A stretch of 64,000 nucleotides of DNA from DAIMFL01 sp964372215 (GCA_964372215.1 CAYJQC010000016.1:35654-99653), one strand, 5' to 3'; shown: positions 1-8,597, counted from the first letter of the stretch. Notes: generated from the letters alone by a model not told the origin. Translations and numbers: made by a program.

Positions 1-1
1 G

Positions 2-487
2 CTGTGCACCCGCGGCTATTCGGTGATGCTCGGCTACTGGGACGACGCGGCGAAGACCGACGAGGCGATCGACGAGGCCGGCTGGATGCACACCGGCGAT
101 CTCGCCACCATCGACGGCGAGGGCTATTGCAACATCGTCGGCCGCATCAAGGACATGGTGATCCGCGGCGGCGAGAACGTCTATCCCCGCGAAATCGAGG
201 AATTCCTGTATCGCCATCCCAAGGTCCAGGACGTCCAGGTGATCGGCGTGCCCGACACGAAGTACGGCGAGGAACTGTGCGCCTGGGTCAAGCTCAAGAA
301 CGGCCAGAGCGCGAACGAAGAGGAGATCCGCGAGTTCTGCCGCGGCCAGATCGCGCACTACAAGATTCCGCGCTACGTGAAGTTCGTCGACGGCTTCCCG
401 ATGACGGTGACCGGCAAGATCCAGAAGTTCGTCATGCGCGAACAGAGCATGCGCGAACTCGGCCTCGCCATGGACAAGACCGCCTGA
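2..487 (+). CDS. Acyl-CoA synthetase (AMP-binding), C-terminal part
   Basis: This is the C-terminal part of an adenylate-forming acyl-CoA ligase; the 5' end lies outside the window. About 161 residues remain. They include the hinge region HTGDLATIDGEG, the GRIKDMVIRGGENVYPREIE motif of fatty-acyl and related CoA ligases, and the TGKIQK motif with the catalytic lysine near the C-terminus. The family activates a carboxylic acid with ATP and transfers it to CoA. The substrate cannot be read from this fragment. The gene runs in the same direction as the qhp genes but is 174 bases upstream with a promoter between, so co-transcription is not implied. The ligase class is certain; the substrate (medium-chain or aromatic acid) is open. 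Confidence 0.9.
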   Translation: MCTRGYSVMLGYWDDAAKTDEAIDEAGWMHTGDLATIDGEGYCNIVGRIKDMVIRGGENVYPREIEEFLYRHPKVQDVQVIGVPDTKYGEELCAWVKLKNGQSANEEEIREFCRGQIAHYKIPRYVKFVDGFPMTVTGKIQKFVMREQSMRELGLAMDKTA

Positions 488-542
488 TCGGGCCGCCGCG
501 GCGCAAATCCTGGGGTCAACTACTACAGTTCGGCGCAAACAC

Positions 543-550
543 TTGTATCA
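543..550 (+). promoter_or_regulatory. TGTATCA box upstream of qhpA
   Basis: The word TTGTATCA lies about 25 bases upstream of the TTGACA -35 element of qhpA. Closely related words occur in three other intergenic regions controlling phenylacetate genes (10913, 11869 and 19544). A shared operator is an inference from this recurrence only. A short inverted repeat, CGGGA-AA-TCCCG at 554-565, follows it. Confidence 0.3.
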
Positions 551-575
551 GTTCGGGAAATCCCGGGCCGGTTTG

Positions 576-605
576 TTGACAGCGTCGGACTGAGGCAGGT
601 ACGGT
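576..605 (+). promoter_or_regulatory. Predicted qhpA promoter
   Basis: A perfect TTGACA -35 hexamer at 576-581 is followed after 18 bases by TACGGT at 600-605, a weak -10. It lies about 55 bases upstream of the qhpA ATG and is the only sigma-70-like element between the truncated ligase and qhpA. Confidence 0.45.
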
Positions 606-661
606 TTTGAAAAGGATGCTGCGTCGACATTCGCGTCGGGCGCGGAGAGGGAGCGGGGGCC

Positions 662-2326
662 ATGCCCGCGGGACAAGCAAGACGCGACAGGGGGAGTACG
701 ATCGTGCGCGGTTTCGGCTCGAAATCTCTGTTTTTCGGCTTCGCGGCCCTGGCTCTTGCGGCGCTGTCGCCCGGCGCGCCGATCGGGATCGGCGGCGGTG
801 CGGCCCTGGCGGCCGACGCCTCGGCCATCCTCAACGAGCGCTGCACCCAGTGCCATACCAAGGAGGCTGACGGCACGCTGAGCCGCATCTCCGACCTGCG
901 CAAGACGCCGGAAGGCTGGTTCATGACCATCGTCCGGATGGAGATGATCCACGGCCTCGAGATCGCCGACGACGAGCGCCGCACGCTGATCAAGTTCCTG
1001 GCCGACACACAGGGCCTGGCGCCGTCCGAGACGTTGCAGCAGCGCTACATACTCGAGCGCCAGCCCAACGTGGTCGAGGTGTTCGACGATCCGCAGCGCA
1101 AGGAGATGTGCGCGCGCTGCCATTCCGGGGCGCGGGTGGCGCTCGAGCGGCGGACGCCGGAGGAGTGGACGCTGCTGGTGCATTTCCACCTCGGCCAGTT
1201 CCCGACCACCGAGTACCAGGCGCTGGGCCGCGACCGCGACTGGTTCAGGATCGCGCTCGAAGAGGTGCAGCCGAAGCTCGCCGCCGCCTATCCGCTGGAG
1301 ACGCCGGCGTGGACGCAGTGGCAGCAGCACGCGGCCGTCGACTACAGCGGCTCGTGGCGGGTGGTCGGCACGACGCCCGGGCACGGCCGATTCTTCGGCA
1401 CCATGACCGCCGACCGGGTCAACGAGGACGCCTACGCGATCGCCCTGAAGGCCAGCTATGCCGATGGCAAGCCGGTCGCCGGCAACGGCTCGGCGACCGT
1501 CTATACCGGCTATGAGTGGCGTGCCAGCCTGACCATCGACGGCGTGGCGATGCGCCAGATCTTCGCGGCGACGCCCGACGGGCTGCAGCTCACCGGCCGG
1601 ATGTTCGAGAGCGATGCCGACGAGATCGGATCGCGCATCCTGGCGGTGCGCGAGGTGAAGGGCAGTCCCGTCGTGATGGCGGTCGAGCCCGCCTATATCC
1701 GCGCCGGCAGCAGTGCGCGCCTGACCATCATCGGCACCGGCATGGGCAGCAACGTGTCGCTCGGCGACGGCGTCAAGGTCGACCGGGTGGTCGAGCGCGG
1801 CGCCGACCGCATCGTGGTCGAGGCCACCGCCGCCGCCAACGCCGCGGTCGGCAACCGCACGGTCACTGTCGGCGGCGAGGAAGCGGTCAGCCTTCTGGCC
1901 GTCTACAGCACCGTGGACGCGGTGAAGGTGGAGCCCGCCTTTGCCATCGCCCGGGTCGGCGGCAACGGCACGACGCCGCCGATGCACGCGACGTTCGACG
2001 CGGTCGCCTATGCGGCAGGGCCCGACGGCCAGGCCGACACCGACGACGACGTGCGCATCGGCGTGATGCCGGCGGACTGGTCGGTGGCGCCGTTCGACGA
2101 GACCGCGGCGACCCTCGAGGACGTGAAGTACGCCGGCGCGATGGACGCGGCGAGCGGCCTGTTCACCCCGGCGGAGGCCGGCCTCAACCCCGAGCGCCCC
2201 TACAGCACCAACAACGCCGGCAATCTGAAGGTGATCGGGACGGTCGACGACGGCGGCCGGACGGTGAGCGGCGAGGGCCAGCTCATCGTCACCGTGCAGC
2301 GCTGGAACAATCCACCGATCCGCTGA
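662..2326 (+). CDS. qhpA: Quinohemoprotein amine dehydrogenase alpha subunit (diheme cytochrome c)
   Basis: This is the alpha subunit of the periplasmic quinohemoprotein amine dehydrogenase. It carries two c-type hemes that accept electrons from the tryptophylquinone subunit during oxidation of primary amines to aldehydes. An N-terminal hydrophobic segment (about residues 22-50) looks like a secretion signal ending near ALAADA. Two heme-attachment motifs are visible, CTQCH at residues 61-65 and CARCH at 150-154. The remaining two thirds form beta-rich domains typical of the family. The 554-residue length is normal. An in-frame GTG at 704 also has a good ribosome site (GGGGAG) and would leave a shorter signal peptide. 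It starts the qhpADCB block with correct gene order, so the assignment is firm. Confidence 0.93.
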   Translation: MPAGQARRDRGSTIVRGFGSKSLFFGFAALALAALSPGAPIGIGGGAALAADASAILNERCTQCHTKEADGTLSRISDLRKTPEGWFMTIVRMEMIHGLEIADDERRTLIKFLADTQGLAPSETLQQRYILERQPNVVEVFDDPQRKEMCARCHSGARVALERRTPEEWTLLVHFHLGQFPTTEYQALGRDRDWFRIALEEVQPKLAAAYPLETPAWTQWQQHAAVDYSGSWRVVGTTPGHGRFFGTMTADRVNEDAYAIALKASYADGKPVAGNGSATVYTGYEWRASLTIDGVAMRQIFAATPDGLQLTGRMFESDADEIGSRILAVREVKGSPVVMAVEPAYIRAGSSARLTIIGTGMGSNVSLGDGVKVDRVVERGADRIVVEATAAANAAVGNRTVTVGGEEAVSLLAVYSTVDAVKVEPAFAIARVGGNGTTPPMHATFDAVAYAAGPDGQADTDDDVRIGVMPADWSVAPFDETAATLEDVKYAGAMDAASGLFTPAEAGLNPERPYSTNNAGNLKVIGTVDDGGRTVSGEGQLIVTVQRWNNPPIR

Positions 2327-2376
2327 GGCGGAAGGGGAGCCTAGGGCGGCCGACCGAAACCGTAAAGGACAGGCAA

Positions 2377-3813
2377 TTGGCTGATCTGCGTCTGATGGAC
2401 CCCAATCTGCACGAGGTGCGAGTCGGTGCCCGGCGGATGCTGTTCCACGTGCCGACCACCAGCCTCTACGAGCTCGACGACCTGTCGGGCGAGCTGCTCG
2501 ACCTGTTCCGGGACTCCGACGAGGTGAGCGCCGGCGACGTCCGCGATCGCTTCGACGGACGCTACGGCGCCGAGCAGGTGGCCGAGGCGTTGAAGGAGCT
2601 GTTCGAGCTCGACATCGTCAATGACGGCCGCGGACGGCGCCCCGAGCATCCGGCGATCAAGATCGAGAACTTCCCGCTCTCGACCATCGTGCTCAACGTC
2701 AACACCGGCTGCAACCTGTCCTGCACCTACTGCTACAAGGAAGACCTGACGACGCCCGCCAAGGGCGAGCGCATGGATCTCGAGACTGCGAAGCGCTCGA
2801 TCGCCCTGCTGCTCCAGGAATCGCCGGGGCGCGACCGCTACAACATCGTGTTCTTCGGCGGCGAGCCGCTGTCGAACATGAAGCTGATCCGCGCAGTCGT
2901 CGACTATGCCGAGCCGCTGTTCGCCGGCCTCGGCAAGACCGTCGACTTCACCATGACCACCAACGCGACGCTGCTGACCGAGGAGCTGGTCGACTGGCTC
3001 GACGCCCATCGCTTCGGCCTGACCATTTCCATGGACGGGCCGAAGGCGCTGCACGACATCAACCGCCGCACGGTCGGGGGCAAGGGCACCTATGACGTGG
3101 TGTCGACCAAGGCCAAGATGCTGCTGTCGCGCTATCGTTCGCGCCCGATCGGCGCGCGGGTGACCCTGACGCCCGGCGTCACCGACGTGGTGGCGATCTG
3201 GGACCATCTGTTCAACGACCTGGGCTTCCACGAGGTCGGCTTCTCGCCGGTCACCTCCGGCACCATGACGCTGTTCAACCTGAGCGACGCCGAGGTGGCC
3301 GAGGTCTTCGAGGGCATGAAGCGGCTGGGCGGGCTCTATCTCGAGGCGGCGCTCCGCCACGAGAACAACGGCTTCTCCAACCTGCACCAGCTGATGACCG
3401 ACCTGCACGAGGGCACTTCGAAGGCGCTGCCCTGCGGCGCCGGGGTCGGCATGCTGGCGGTCGACACCAAGGGCGGCCTCAATCTGTGCCACCGCTTCAC
3501 CGGCTCGGACCTGCCGACCTTCGGCGATCTCGACCACGGCATCGACAAGCCGCGGCTGTCGCGCTTCATCGAATCGCGGCTCGATCGCAGCCACGAAGGC
3601 TGCAATACCTGCCGGATCCGCAACCTGTGCTCGGGCGGCTGCTATCACGAGAGCTACGCCCGCTACAACGACCCGATCCACCCGACCTATCACTACTGCG
3701 ACCTGATGCGCGCCTGGGTGGATTTCGGCATCGACGTCTACACCCGCATCATGGCGGAGAACCCGGCGTTCCTCGATACCTATGTCACGCCCCGGAGGGC
3801 AAACGGCAAATGA
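2377..3813 (+). CDS. qhpD: Radical SAM maturase of the amine dehydrogenase gamma subunit
   Basis: This enzyme makes the intra-peptidyl thioether bonds between Cys and Asp/Glu in the QhpC subunit, acting in the cytoplasm before export. The radical SAM motif CNLSCTYC (CxxxCxxC) is followed by a GGEP motif. A C-terminal SPASM-type cysteine set includes CNTCRIRNLCSGGC and a final Cys in HYCDL, for auxiliary iron-sulfur clusters. I start it at TTG 2377 because AAAGGA sits 7 bases upstream; an ATG at 2395 is the alternative. The 478-residue length matches the family. Its stop overlaps the qhpC start as ATGA, consistent with coupled synthesis of enzyme and substrate peptide. Confidence 0.93.
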   Translation: MADLRLMDPNLHEVRVGARRMLFHVPTTSLYELDDLSGELLDLFRDSDEVSAGDVRDRFDGRYGAEQVAEALKELFELDIVNDGRGRRPEHPAIKIENFPLSTIVLNVNTGCNLSCTYCYKEDLTTPAKGERMDLETAKRSIALLLQESPGRDRYNIVFFGGEPLSNMKLIRAVVDYAEPLFAGLGKTVDFTMTTNATLLTEELVDWLDAHRFGLTISMDGPKALHDINRRTVGGKGTYDVVSTKAKMLLSRYRSRPIGARVTLTPGVTDVVAIWDHLFNDLGFHEVGFSPVTSGTMTLFNLSDAEVAEVFEGMKRLGGLYLEAALRHENNGFSNLHQLMTDLHEGTSKALPCGAGVGMLAVDTKGGLNLCHRFTGSDLPTFGDLDHGIDKPRLSRFIESRLDRSHEGCNTCRIRNLCSGGCYHESYARYNDPIHPTYHYCDLMRAWVDFGIDVYTRIMAENPAFLDTYVTPRRANGK

Positions 3814-4145
3814 AGCACCTCAAAGCGATCAATCGTAAGGCGGCGCTGGTCGACCGCGCGGCCGAGCAGGGCAAGACCGAGGAAGTGGTGGCGATGCAGA
3901 CGATCGTCGCCGGCTGCGCCTCGACCTTCGATCCGGGCTGGGAGGTGGATCCGTTCGGCGGCGTCGCCTCGCTGTGCCAGCCGATGGAAGCCGATCTGTA
4001 CGGCTGCGCCGATCCGTGCTGGTGGCCGGCCCAGGTGCCGGACACCATGAACACCCATCCCAACTGGAACGCCAACGCGCCGTCCGCGCCGAACGACTGG
4101 CGCGTGCTCGACAGCGTGTTCCCGAAGGACGACGGCACGATCTGA
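3810..4145 (+). CDS. qhpC: Amine dehydrogenase gamma subunit (cross-linked, tryptophylquinone-bearing)
   Basis: This is the small catalytic subunit whose Cys and Trp become cysteine tryptophylquinone and which carries three Cys-to-acid thioether bonds. The 111-residue precursor begins with a charged leader of about 29 residues with no Sec signal, as expected for a peptide exported by QhpF and trimmed by QhpE. From Cys36 the spacing reproduces the known mature numbering: Cys7/Glu16, Cys27/Asp33, Cys41/Asp49 for thioethers and Cys37/Trp43 for the quinone. In precursor numbers these are Cys36, Glu45, Cys56, Asp62, Cys66, Cys70, Trp72 and Asp78. The segment GCADPCWWPAQ holds the cofactor. All cross-linking residues are present, so the subunit looks functional. 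Confidence 0.95.
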   Translation: MKHLKAINRKAALVDRAAEQGKTEEVVAMQTIVAGCASTFDPGWEVDPFGGVASLCQPMEADLYGCADPCWWPAQVPDTMNTHPNWNANAPSAPNDWRVLDSVFPKDDGTI

Positions 4146-4217
4146 GCCCGACGCCCCGGCGGTACAGGGCCGGGCAACAACGACAAGACTGCAGGATTCA
4201 CGCGATGGGGGGTTACC

Positions 4218-5315
4218 GTGCGTAAGATTTTCGCGACGCTTCCGGCGCTGGCGCTCGGCATGGCCATCGGACTGGCGCCGGCGATCACGGCCGAGGCCAA
4301 GGACTACATGGTCACCGCCTCGCGCCCGAACAACATGTACCTGATCGACCTGGAATCGCGGGAAGTCGTGAAGAACTGCCCGCTGCCCGGCGAGTTCGGC
4401 CCGGGGGTGATCCAGATGTCGCCCGACCGCAAGATCGCCTACATCCTGAATCACCGCTGGGAGAACGTGTACGGCGTCGACCTCGATAGCTGCAAGGTCG
4501 TTTTCCAGGCGATTCAGTCGCATGACGACGTCCGGGTGAAGTCGATCGGGTCGATGGCGGTCTCGGCCGACGGCACCGAGATCTACACGGTGCAGGAGCC
4601 CACGCTCCTGCTCAAGGACCGCTATCAGGTGCTGGACACTCAGTTCGCGGTGTTCGAGGTGGCCGATGGGCTCGACGCCAAGCCGGTGCGCACTTATCCG
4701 GTGCCGCGCCGCGTCACCACCATGCAGACCGCCGCCGACGGCTCGGTCTACATGGGCGGCGCCGATGTGTTCAAGTTCGATCCCCAGTCCGGCGCGATGA
4801 CCACGGCGATCGCTAACCGGACCTGGGATCGCCCGCTCTACGGCACGCCCGACGTGCTCGCCTTCTGGCCGATCGGCCAGCAGTCGGACGAATACCTGCT
4901 GATGTACTCGGCGCCGGTGTTCACCGACGACAGCTTCACCGAGCTGGCCGATTTCGTCTGGGGCTATTCGCGCGTCGACCTCCAGACCGGCGCGACGGCC
5001 ATCGCCGACTTCGCCTCGTTCGAGGTCATCATGTTCTCGGGGATTACCGATCCCCGGGACCACGGCATCCTCTACGGCGTCTATACCCAGCTCTCCAAGC
5101 ACGACCTCAAGAACAAGACGCTGATCAACCGCGTCGATCTCGACCACACCTACTACTGCATCAACATCTCGAGCGACGGCAAGGAGCTGTATATCGGCGG
5201 CACCAACAACGACATCGCCATCTACGATTCGGAAACGCTCGCGCGGCTCGGCACGATCGACCTGCCCGGCGACGGCGACATGGGCACCGCCACGCTGCAG
5301 GTGTTCAGCCGCTAG
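4218..5315 (+). CDS. qhpB: Quinohemoprotein amine dehydrogenase beta subunit (beta-propeller)
   Basis: This periplasmic subunit forms a seven-bladed beta-propeller and completes the alpha-beta-gamma amine dehydrogenase. I use the GTG at 4218, which gives a clear signal peptide (RKIFATLPALALGMAIGLAP) with likely cleavage after AEA before KDYMVTAS. Repeated blade-like segments such as MSPDRKIAYIL, VSADGTEIYTV and ISSDGKELYIGG are spread through the 365 residues. It lies 72 bases downstream of qhpC and is the last gene before an intergenic region with several hairpins. The length and order match known qhp loci. Confidence 0.92.
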   Translation: MRKIFATLPALALGMAIGLAPAITAEAKDYMVTASRPNNMYLIDLESREVVKNCPLPGEFGPGVIQMSPDRKIAYILNHRWENVYGVDLDSCKVVFQAIQSHDDVRVKSIGSMAVSADGTEIYTVQEPTLLLKDRYQVLDTQFAVFEVADGLDAKPVRTYPVPRRVTTMQTAADGSVYMGGADVFKFDPQSGAMTTAIANRTWDRPLYGTPDVLAFWPIGQQSDEYLLMYSAPVFTDDSFTELADFVWGYSRVDLQTGATAIADFASFEVIMFSGITDPRDHGILYGVYTQLSKHDLKNKTLINRVDLDHTYYCINISSDGKELYIGGTNNDIAIYDSETLARLGTIDLPGDGDMGTATLQVFSR

Positions 5316-5319
5316 ACCA

Positions 5320-5344
5320 GGATCGCTTCGGATCGAAGCGATCC
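5320..5344. terminator. Perfect hairpin after qhpB
   Basis: Inverted repeat with 11-base arms (GGATCGCTTCG and its complement) around a 3-base loop, starting 4 bases after the qhpB stop. No T-run follows, so it may act as an mRNA-stabilising stem or a Rho-assisted terminator rather than a classical intrinsic terminator. Confidence 0.55.
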
Positions 5345-5375
5345 GAAACGTGAATCTTGGTCTGCCTGATTGAAG

Positions 5376-5427
5376 TAGAGCATGATTCACGCATCGCACT
5401 GTTTCAATGCGATGCGATCATGCTCTA
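5376..5427. repeat. Intergenic palindromic repeat element (TAGAGCATGAT type)
   Basis: A 52-base element has outer arms TAGAGCATGAT (5376-5386) and ATCATGCTCTA (5417-5427). Inner arms are GCATCGCA (5391-5398) and TGCGATGC (5408-5415). Elements ending in ATCATGCTCTA are, from general knowledge, frequent dispersed intergenic repeats in alphaproteobacteria. I see only this copy in the window. Confidence 0.6.
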
Positions 5428-5458
5428 GGTTTCGGCGCTCACCGGGAGACGTGAGCGA

Positions 5459-5493
5459 GGGCCCCATTCCCGGCGTGCCGGGGATGGGGCCTT
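5459..5493 (+). terminator. Terminator-like GC hairpin before qhpF
   Basis: GGCCCCATTCCCGGC pairs with GCCGGGGATGGGGCC across a 2-base loop with one G-U wobble, followed by CTTCTT. It could end the qhpADCB transcript. A TATAGT at 5529-5534 could be a -10 element for a separate qhpFE transcript, without a convincing -35. Confidence 0.5.
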
Positions 5494-5563
5494 CTTACCG
5501 TTCAGGGGCGGCCGGCGCGCGCCCTTGCTATAGTGGCCGCCGCGCCCTCCGACGCCGCCGGCC

Positions 5564-7300
5564 ATGAGCGAGCTTCCAGCCATCACTTCCGAGTCCGACA
5601 GCGATGTCCCCGACCGCGACGCCGGCGCCGCGCCGCTCGCCTGGCTCTACGGCTTCCTGCGGCCCCAGCTCGCCGGCATCGTCCTGGTGCTGGTGCTCTC
5701 GACCGCGGCCACCGGCCTGGTGCTGCTGCAGCCCTGGCTCACCAAGCAGCTGATCGACGACGGGCTGATGGCGCGCCAGGCGCCGGTGCTGTTCCTCTAT
5801 GCCGGGCTGATGCTGGCGGCCGGCCTCGCCGGCACCGCCCTCGCCGGGATCAACCGCTACGCCCATATCCGCCTCTCCGGCCGCGTGCTGTTCGCCCTGC
5901 GCGAGGCGGTCTATCGCCACCTCCAGCGCCTGTCGCCGGCGTTCTATGCGCGCACCCGGATCGGCGACGTCATGTCGCGGCTCGACGGCGACGTGGCCGA
6001 GCTGCAGCGCTTCGCCGTCGACGGCGCGCTCGGCTTCGTGAACGGGCTGATCGGCCTGATCGGCGCGCTGGCGCTGATGGTCGGGCTGTCGTGGCAGCTT
6101 TCGCTGCTCGCCGCCGTGCTGCTGCCGATCGAGTTCGCCTATCTCCGGTTCATGCGGCCGCGGGTCGCCCGGCGCACCCGGGTGCTGCGCGAGCGCGCCG
6201 CCGATCTCTCCGCCTTCTTCGTCGAGACCCTCGGCGCCATGAAGGCGGTGCAGGCGGCCGGTGCCGAGCTGCGCGAGGCGGCGCGTCTGGGCGGCCTGGG
6301 GCGGCGCTATCTCGACGACCTGCTGCGGCTCCAGGTGGTCGAGTTCGCGACCTCCGCCGTGCCGGGGCTGCTGACCTCGACGACCCGCGCCGCGGTCTTC
6401 CTGATCGGCGGCGTGTGGTTCATCGACGGCCGGATGGAGCTCGGCGCGGTCATCGCCTTCTCGACCTATCTCGGCATGGTGGTCGGGCCGGTCCAGACCC
6501 TGCTCGGGCTCTATGTCGGGCTGCAGCGCATGCGGGTGTCGCTCGATCGCGTCATGACCCTGACCCGCACCGTGCCGGACGTGATTCCGCCCGCCGTTCC
6601 GGTCGCGCTGCCGCCGACGGCGCGCGGCGAGATCGTGCTGGAGGACGTGGATTTCCGCTACCCCGGCGAGAGCGAGCCGGTGCTCGTACAGGCCAGCGCG
6701 CGGCTCCCCGCCGGCGGCAAGATCGGCATCGTCGGCGAATCCGGCGTCGGCAAGACCACGCTGATCGATCTGCTGCACCGGCATTTCGATCCCGCGGCCG
6801 GCCGCATCACGCTCGACGGCATCGACCTGCGCGCGCTCGACCTGGTGGAGCTGCGCCGCCGGATCGCCGTGGTGGCCCAGGACGTGGTGCTGTTCCGCGG
6901 CAGCATCGCCGACAACATCCGCTATGCCCGGCCCGAGGCGGGCGAGGCGGAGATCCGCGCCGCCGCCGAGCGGGCGCAGATCGCCGGCTTCATCGAGGCC
7001 CTGCCGCAGGGCTACGACACCGCCATCGGCGAGCGCGGCCAGCGCTTGTCGGGCGGCCAGCGCCAGCGCCTCGCCGTCGCCCGGGCGCTGTTGCAGGACC
7101 CGCTGGTGCTGATCCTCGACGAGGCGACGGCGGCGGTCGACGCCGCCGCCGAGGGTCGGCTGATCGCCGAGGTCGACCGGCTGTTCGCCGGGCGCACCCG
7201 GATCGTGGTCAGCCACCGCTCGGGGCCGCTCGCCGATGCCGACCTGGTGCTGGAGGTGGCGGACGGACGGTTGGCGCCGCGCCGTCCGGCGGAAGGCTGA
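5564..7300 (+). CDS. qhpF: ABC exporter for the amine dehydrogenase gamma subunit
   Basis: This is a half-size ABC exporter with a fused membrane domain (residues about 30-330, six predicted helices) and an ATPase domain (about 345-575). Visible motifs are Walker A GESGVGKTT, signature LSGGQRQR and Walker B LVLILDEATAAVD. In qhp systems the sixth gene is an efflux ABC protein that moves the cross-linked QhpC peptide to the periplasm, and its position between qhpB and qhpE supports that role. Sequence alone would only give ABCB-type exporter. Its stop overlaps the qhpE start by one base. A hairpin-rich gap of about 250 bases separates it from qhpB, so it may have its own promoter. Confidence 0.85.
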   Translation: MSELPAITSESDSDVPDRDAGAAPLAWLYGFLRPQLAGIVLVLVLSTAATGLVLLQPWLTKQLIDDGLMARQAPVLFLYAGLMLAAGLAGTALAGINRYAHIRLSGRVLFALREAVYRHLQRLSPAFYARTRIGDVMSRLDGDVAELQRFAVDGALGFVNGLIGLIGALALMVGLSWQLSLLAAVLLPIEFAYLRFMRPRVARRTRVLRERAADLSAFFVETLGAMKAVQAAGAELREAARLGGLGRRYLDDLLRLQVVEFATSAVPGLLTSTTRAAVFLIGGVWFIDGRMELGAVIAFSTYLGMVVGPVQTLLGLYVGLQRMRVSLDRVMTLTRTVPDVIPPAVPVALPPTARGEIVLEDVDFRYPGESEPVLVQASARLPAGGKIGIVGESGVGKTTLIDLLHRHFDPAAGRITLDGIDLRALDLVELRRRIAVVAQDVVLFRGSIADNIRYARPEAGEAEIRAAAERAQIAGFIEALPQGYDTAIGERGQRLSGGQRQRLAVARALLQDPLVLILDEATAAVDAAAEGRLIAEVDRLFAGRTRIVVSHRSGPLADADLVLEVADGRLAPRRPAEG

Positions 7301-7974
7301 TGGCTGGGATCGTGCGCATCGGCCTGCTCGACAGCGGCCTGCCGCGCGGCCCCGGTGCCGAGGCGCTCGACCTCGGCTGCGGCTTCCGCCTCGACGCCGA
7401 CCACGAGGTCGCCGCCGGGGTCGCCGAGCCCGACGCCCTCGGCCATGCCAGCGCGGTGGCGCGCAGCATCCTCGCCGTGGCGCCGCAGGCGCGGCTGGTC
7501 ATCGCCCAGATTTTCTTCGCCAAACTGGTGACGACCGCGGCCCAGGCGGCGGCCGGGCTCGACTGGCTGGCGGGGCAGGGGGTCGCCGCCATCAACATGA
7601 GCTTCGGCCTCGCCGCCGACCGCGCCGTGCTGCGCGACTCCTGCGCCCGCGCGGCGGCGCGCGGCGTCATCCTGGCGGCGTCGGCGCCGGCCCGGGGCGA
7701 GCCGGTGTTTCCGTCAGCCTATCCCGGCGTGATCGGGGTTACCGGCGACGCGCGCTGTGCGCCCGGCGAGCTCTCCGCCCTCGACGGTCCGCGCTCCGAT
7801 TTCGGCGCCCATGTGCGCGCCGGCACGGCCGCCGGCGCCAGCATCGGCACGGCGCATGTCACCGGCGAGATCGCCCGCCATCTGGCCGCGGGCGGCGACG
7901 CCCGGCCCGACGCCGTGCGCGCCCATCTTCGCGGGTTGTGCCGGTACTTCGGGCCGGAGCACCGCACCGGATGA
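7300..7974 (+). CDS. qhpE: Subtilisin-like protease for the gamma-subunit leader
   Basis: This compact S8-family serine protease removes the N-terminal leader of QhpC. The catalytic Asp is in IGLLDSG near the N-terminus, the His in GHASAVAR (about residue 48) and the Ser in GASIGTAHVTG (about residue 184). There is no signal peptide, in keeping with cytoplasmic action before or during export. The 224 residues are close to characterised QhpE and far shorter than secreted subtilisins. ATG 7300 shares one base with the qhpF stop. The usual next genes, qhpG and qhpR, do not follow; the opposite-strand paaY begins its 3' end seven bases later. Confidence 0.9.
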   Translation: MAGIVRIGLLDSGLPRGPGAEALDLGCGFRLDADHEVAAGVAEPDALGHASAVARSILAVAPQARLVIAQIFFAKLVTTAAQAAAGLDWLAGQGVAAINMSFGLAADRAVLRDSCARAAARGVILAASAPARGEPVFPSAYPGVIGVTGDARCAPGELSALDGPRSDFGAHVRAGTAAGASIGTAHVTGEIARHLAAGGDARPDAVRAHLRGLCRYFGPEHRTG

Positions 7975-7980
7975 GAGGCG

Positions 7981-8592
7981 CTACGCCTTGTCGCCCTTCT
8001 TGAGATAGAGCGGGATCGAGGCGCCGGCGTCGACCCGCGGGCGGTCGGGCTCGATGGCCGCGAGCGGCTCGACCTCGCGCATGGTCTTCAGGCTGCGGAT
8101 CGCCAGGCGCTGATAGTCGGCGGTGCCTTCGCGCTTCCAGGCGATCTCCTGGTCCGAGACCGGGCGCAGGAGCTTCGCCGGGATGCCGGCGGCCAGCATG
8201 CGCGGCGGCACCTCGAACCCGGCCTTGACGAAGGCCATGGCGGCGACGATCGCGGACTCGCCGACGACGGCGCCGTCCATCACCACCGCGTTCATGCCAA
8301 TGAGGGCGTCGCGCTTTACGACGCAGCCATGCAGCACCGCGCCGTGGCCGATATGGCCGTCCTCCTCGATCACCGTGTCGGTGCCGGGGAAACCATGCAT
8401 GACGCAGGTGTCCTGCAGATTGGCGCCCCGGTGCAGGATCAACCGCCCGAAATCCCCGCGCAGCGACGCGGCCGGCCCGATATAGCAGCCGGGCCCGACG
8501 ATGACGTCGCCGATCAGGATCGCGGTCGGGTGGACGAAGGCGGTCGGGTCGACCACCGGGATCACCCCGTCGATGGCGTAGACCTTGGCCAC
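7981..8592 (-). CDS. paaY: PaaY-like gamma-carbonic-anhydrase-fold thioesterase
   Basis: This is a left-handed beta-helix (hexapeptide repeat) protein of 203 residues starting at GTG. Repeats of the type IGDVIVGPGCYIGPAAS and HIGHGAVLHGCVVK run through residues 20-130, with histidines for metal binding. PaaY hydrolyses CoA thioesters that stall the phenylacetate pathway, such as the 2-hydroxycycloheptatriene derivative. The C-terminal tail (about residues 150-203) is helical and typical of PaaY rather than generic carbonic anhydrase homologues. It sits 5 bases downstream of paaN on the same strand, which supports the specific name. Confidence 0.85.
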   Translation of the reverse strand: MAKVYAIDGVIPVVDPTAFVHPTAILIGDVIVGPGCYIGPAASLRGDFGRLILHRGANLQDTCVMHGFPGTDTVIEEDGHIGHGAVLHGCVVKRDALIGMNAVVMDGAVVGESAIVAAMAFVKAGFEVPPRMLAAGIPAKLLRPVSDQEIAWKREGTADYQRLAIRSLKTMREVEPLAAIEPDRPRVDAGASIPLYLKKGDKA

Positions 8593-8597
8593 GGCGC

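Noticed and set aside
548..1987. Long minus-strand open frames opposite qhpA and most other genes
   Set aside because: They are antisense shadows of GC-rich codon bias, composed of Arg, Ala, Gly, His and Asp with no domain, and the sense genes are certain.
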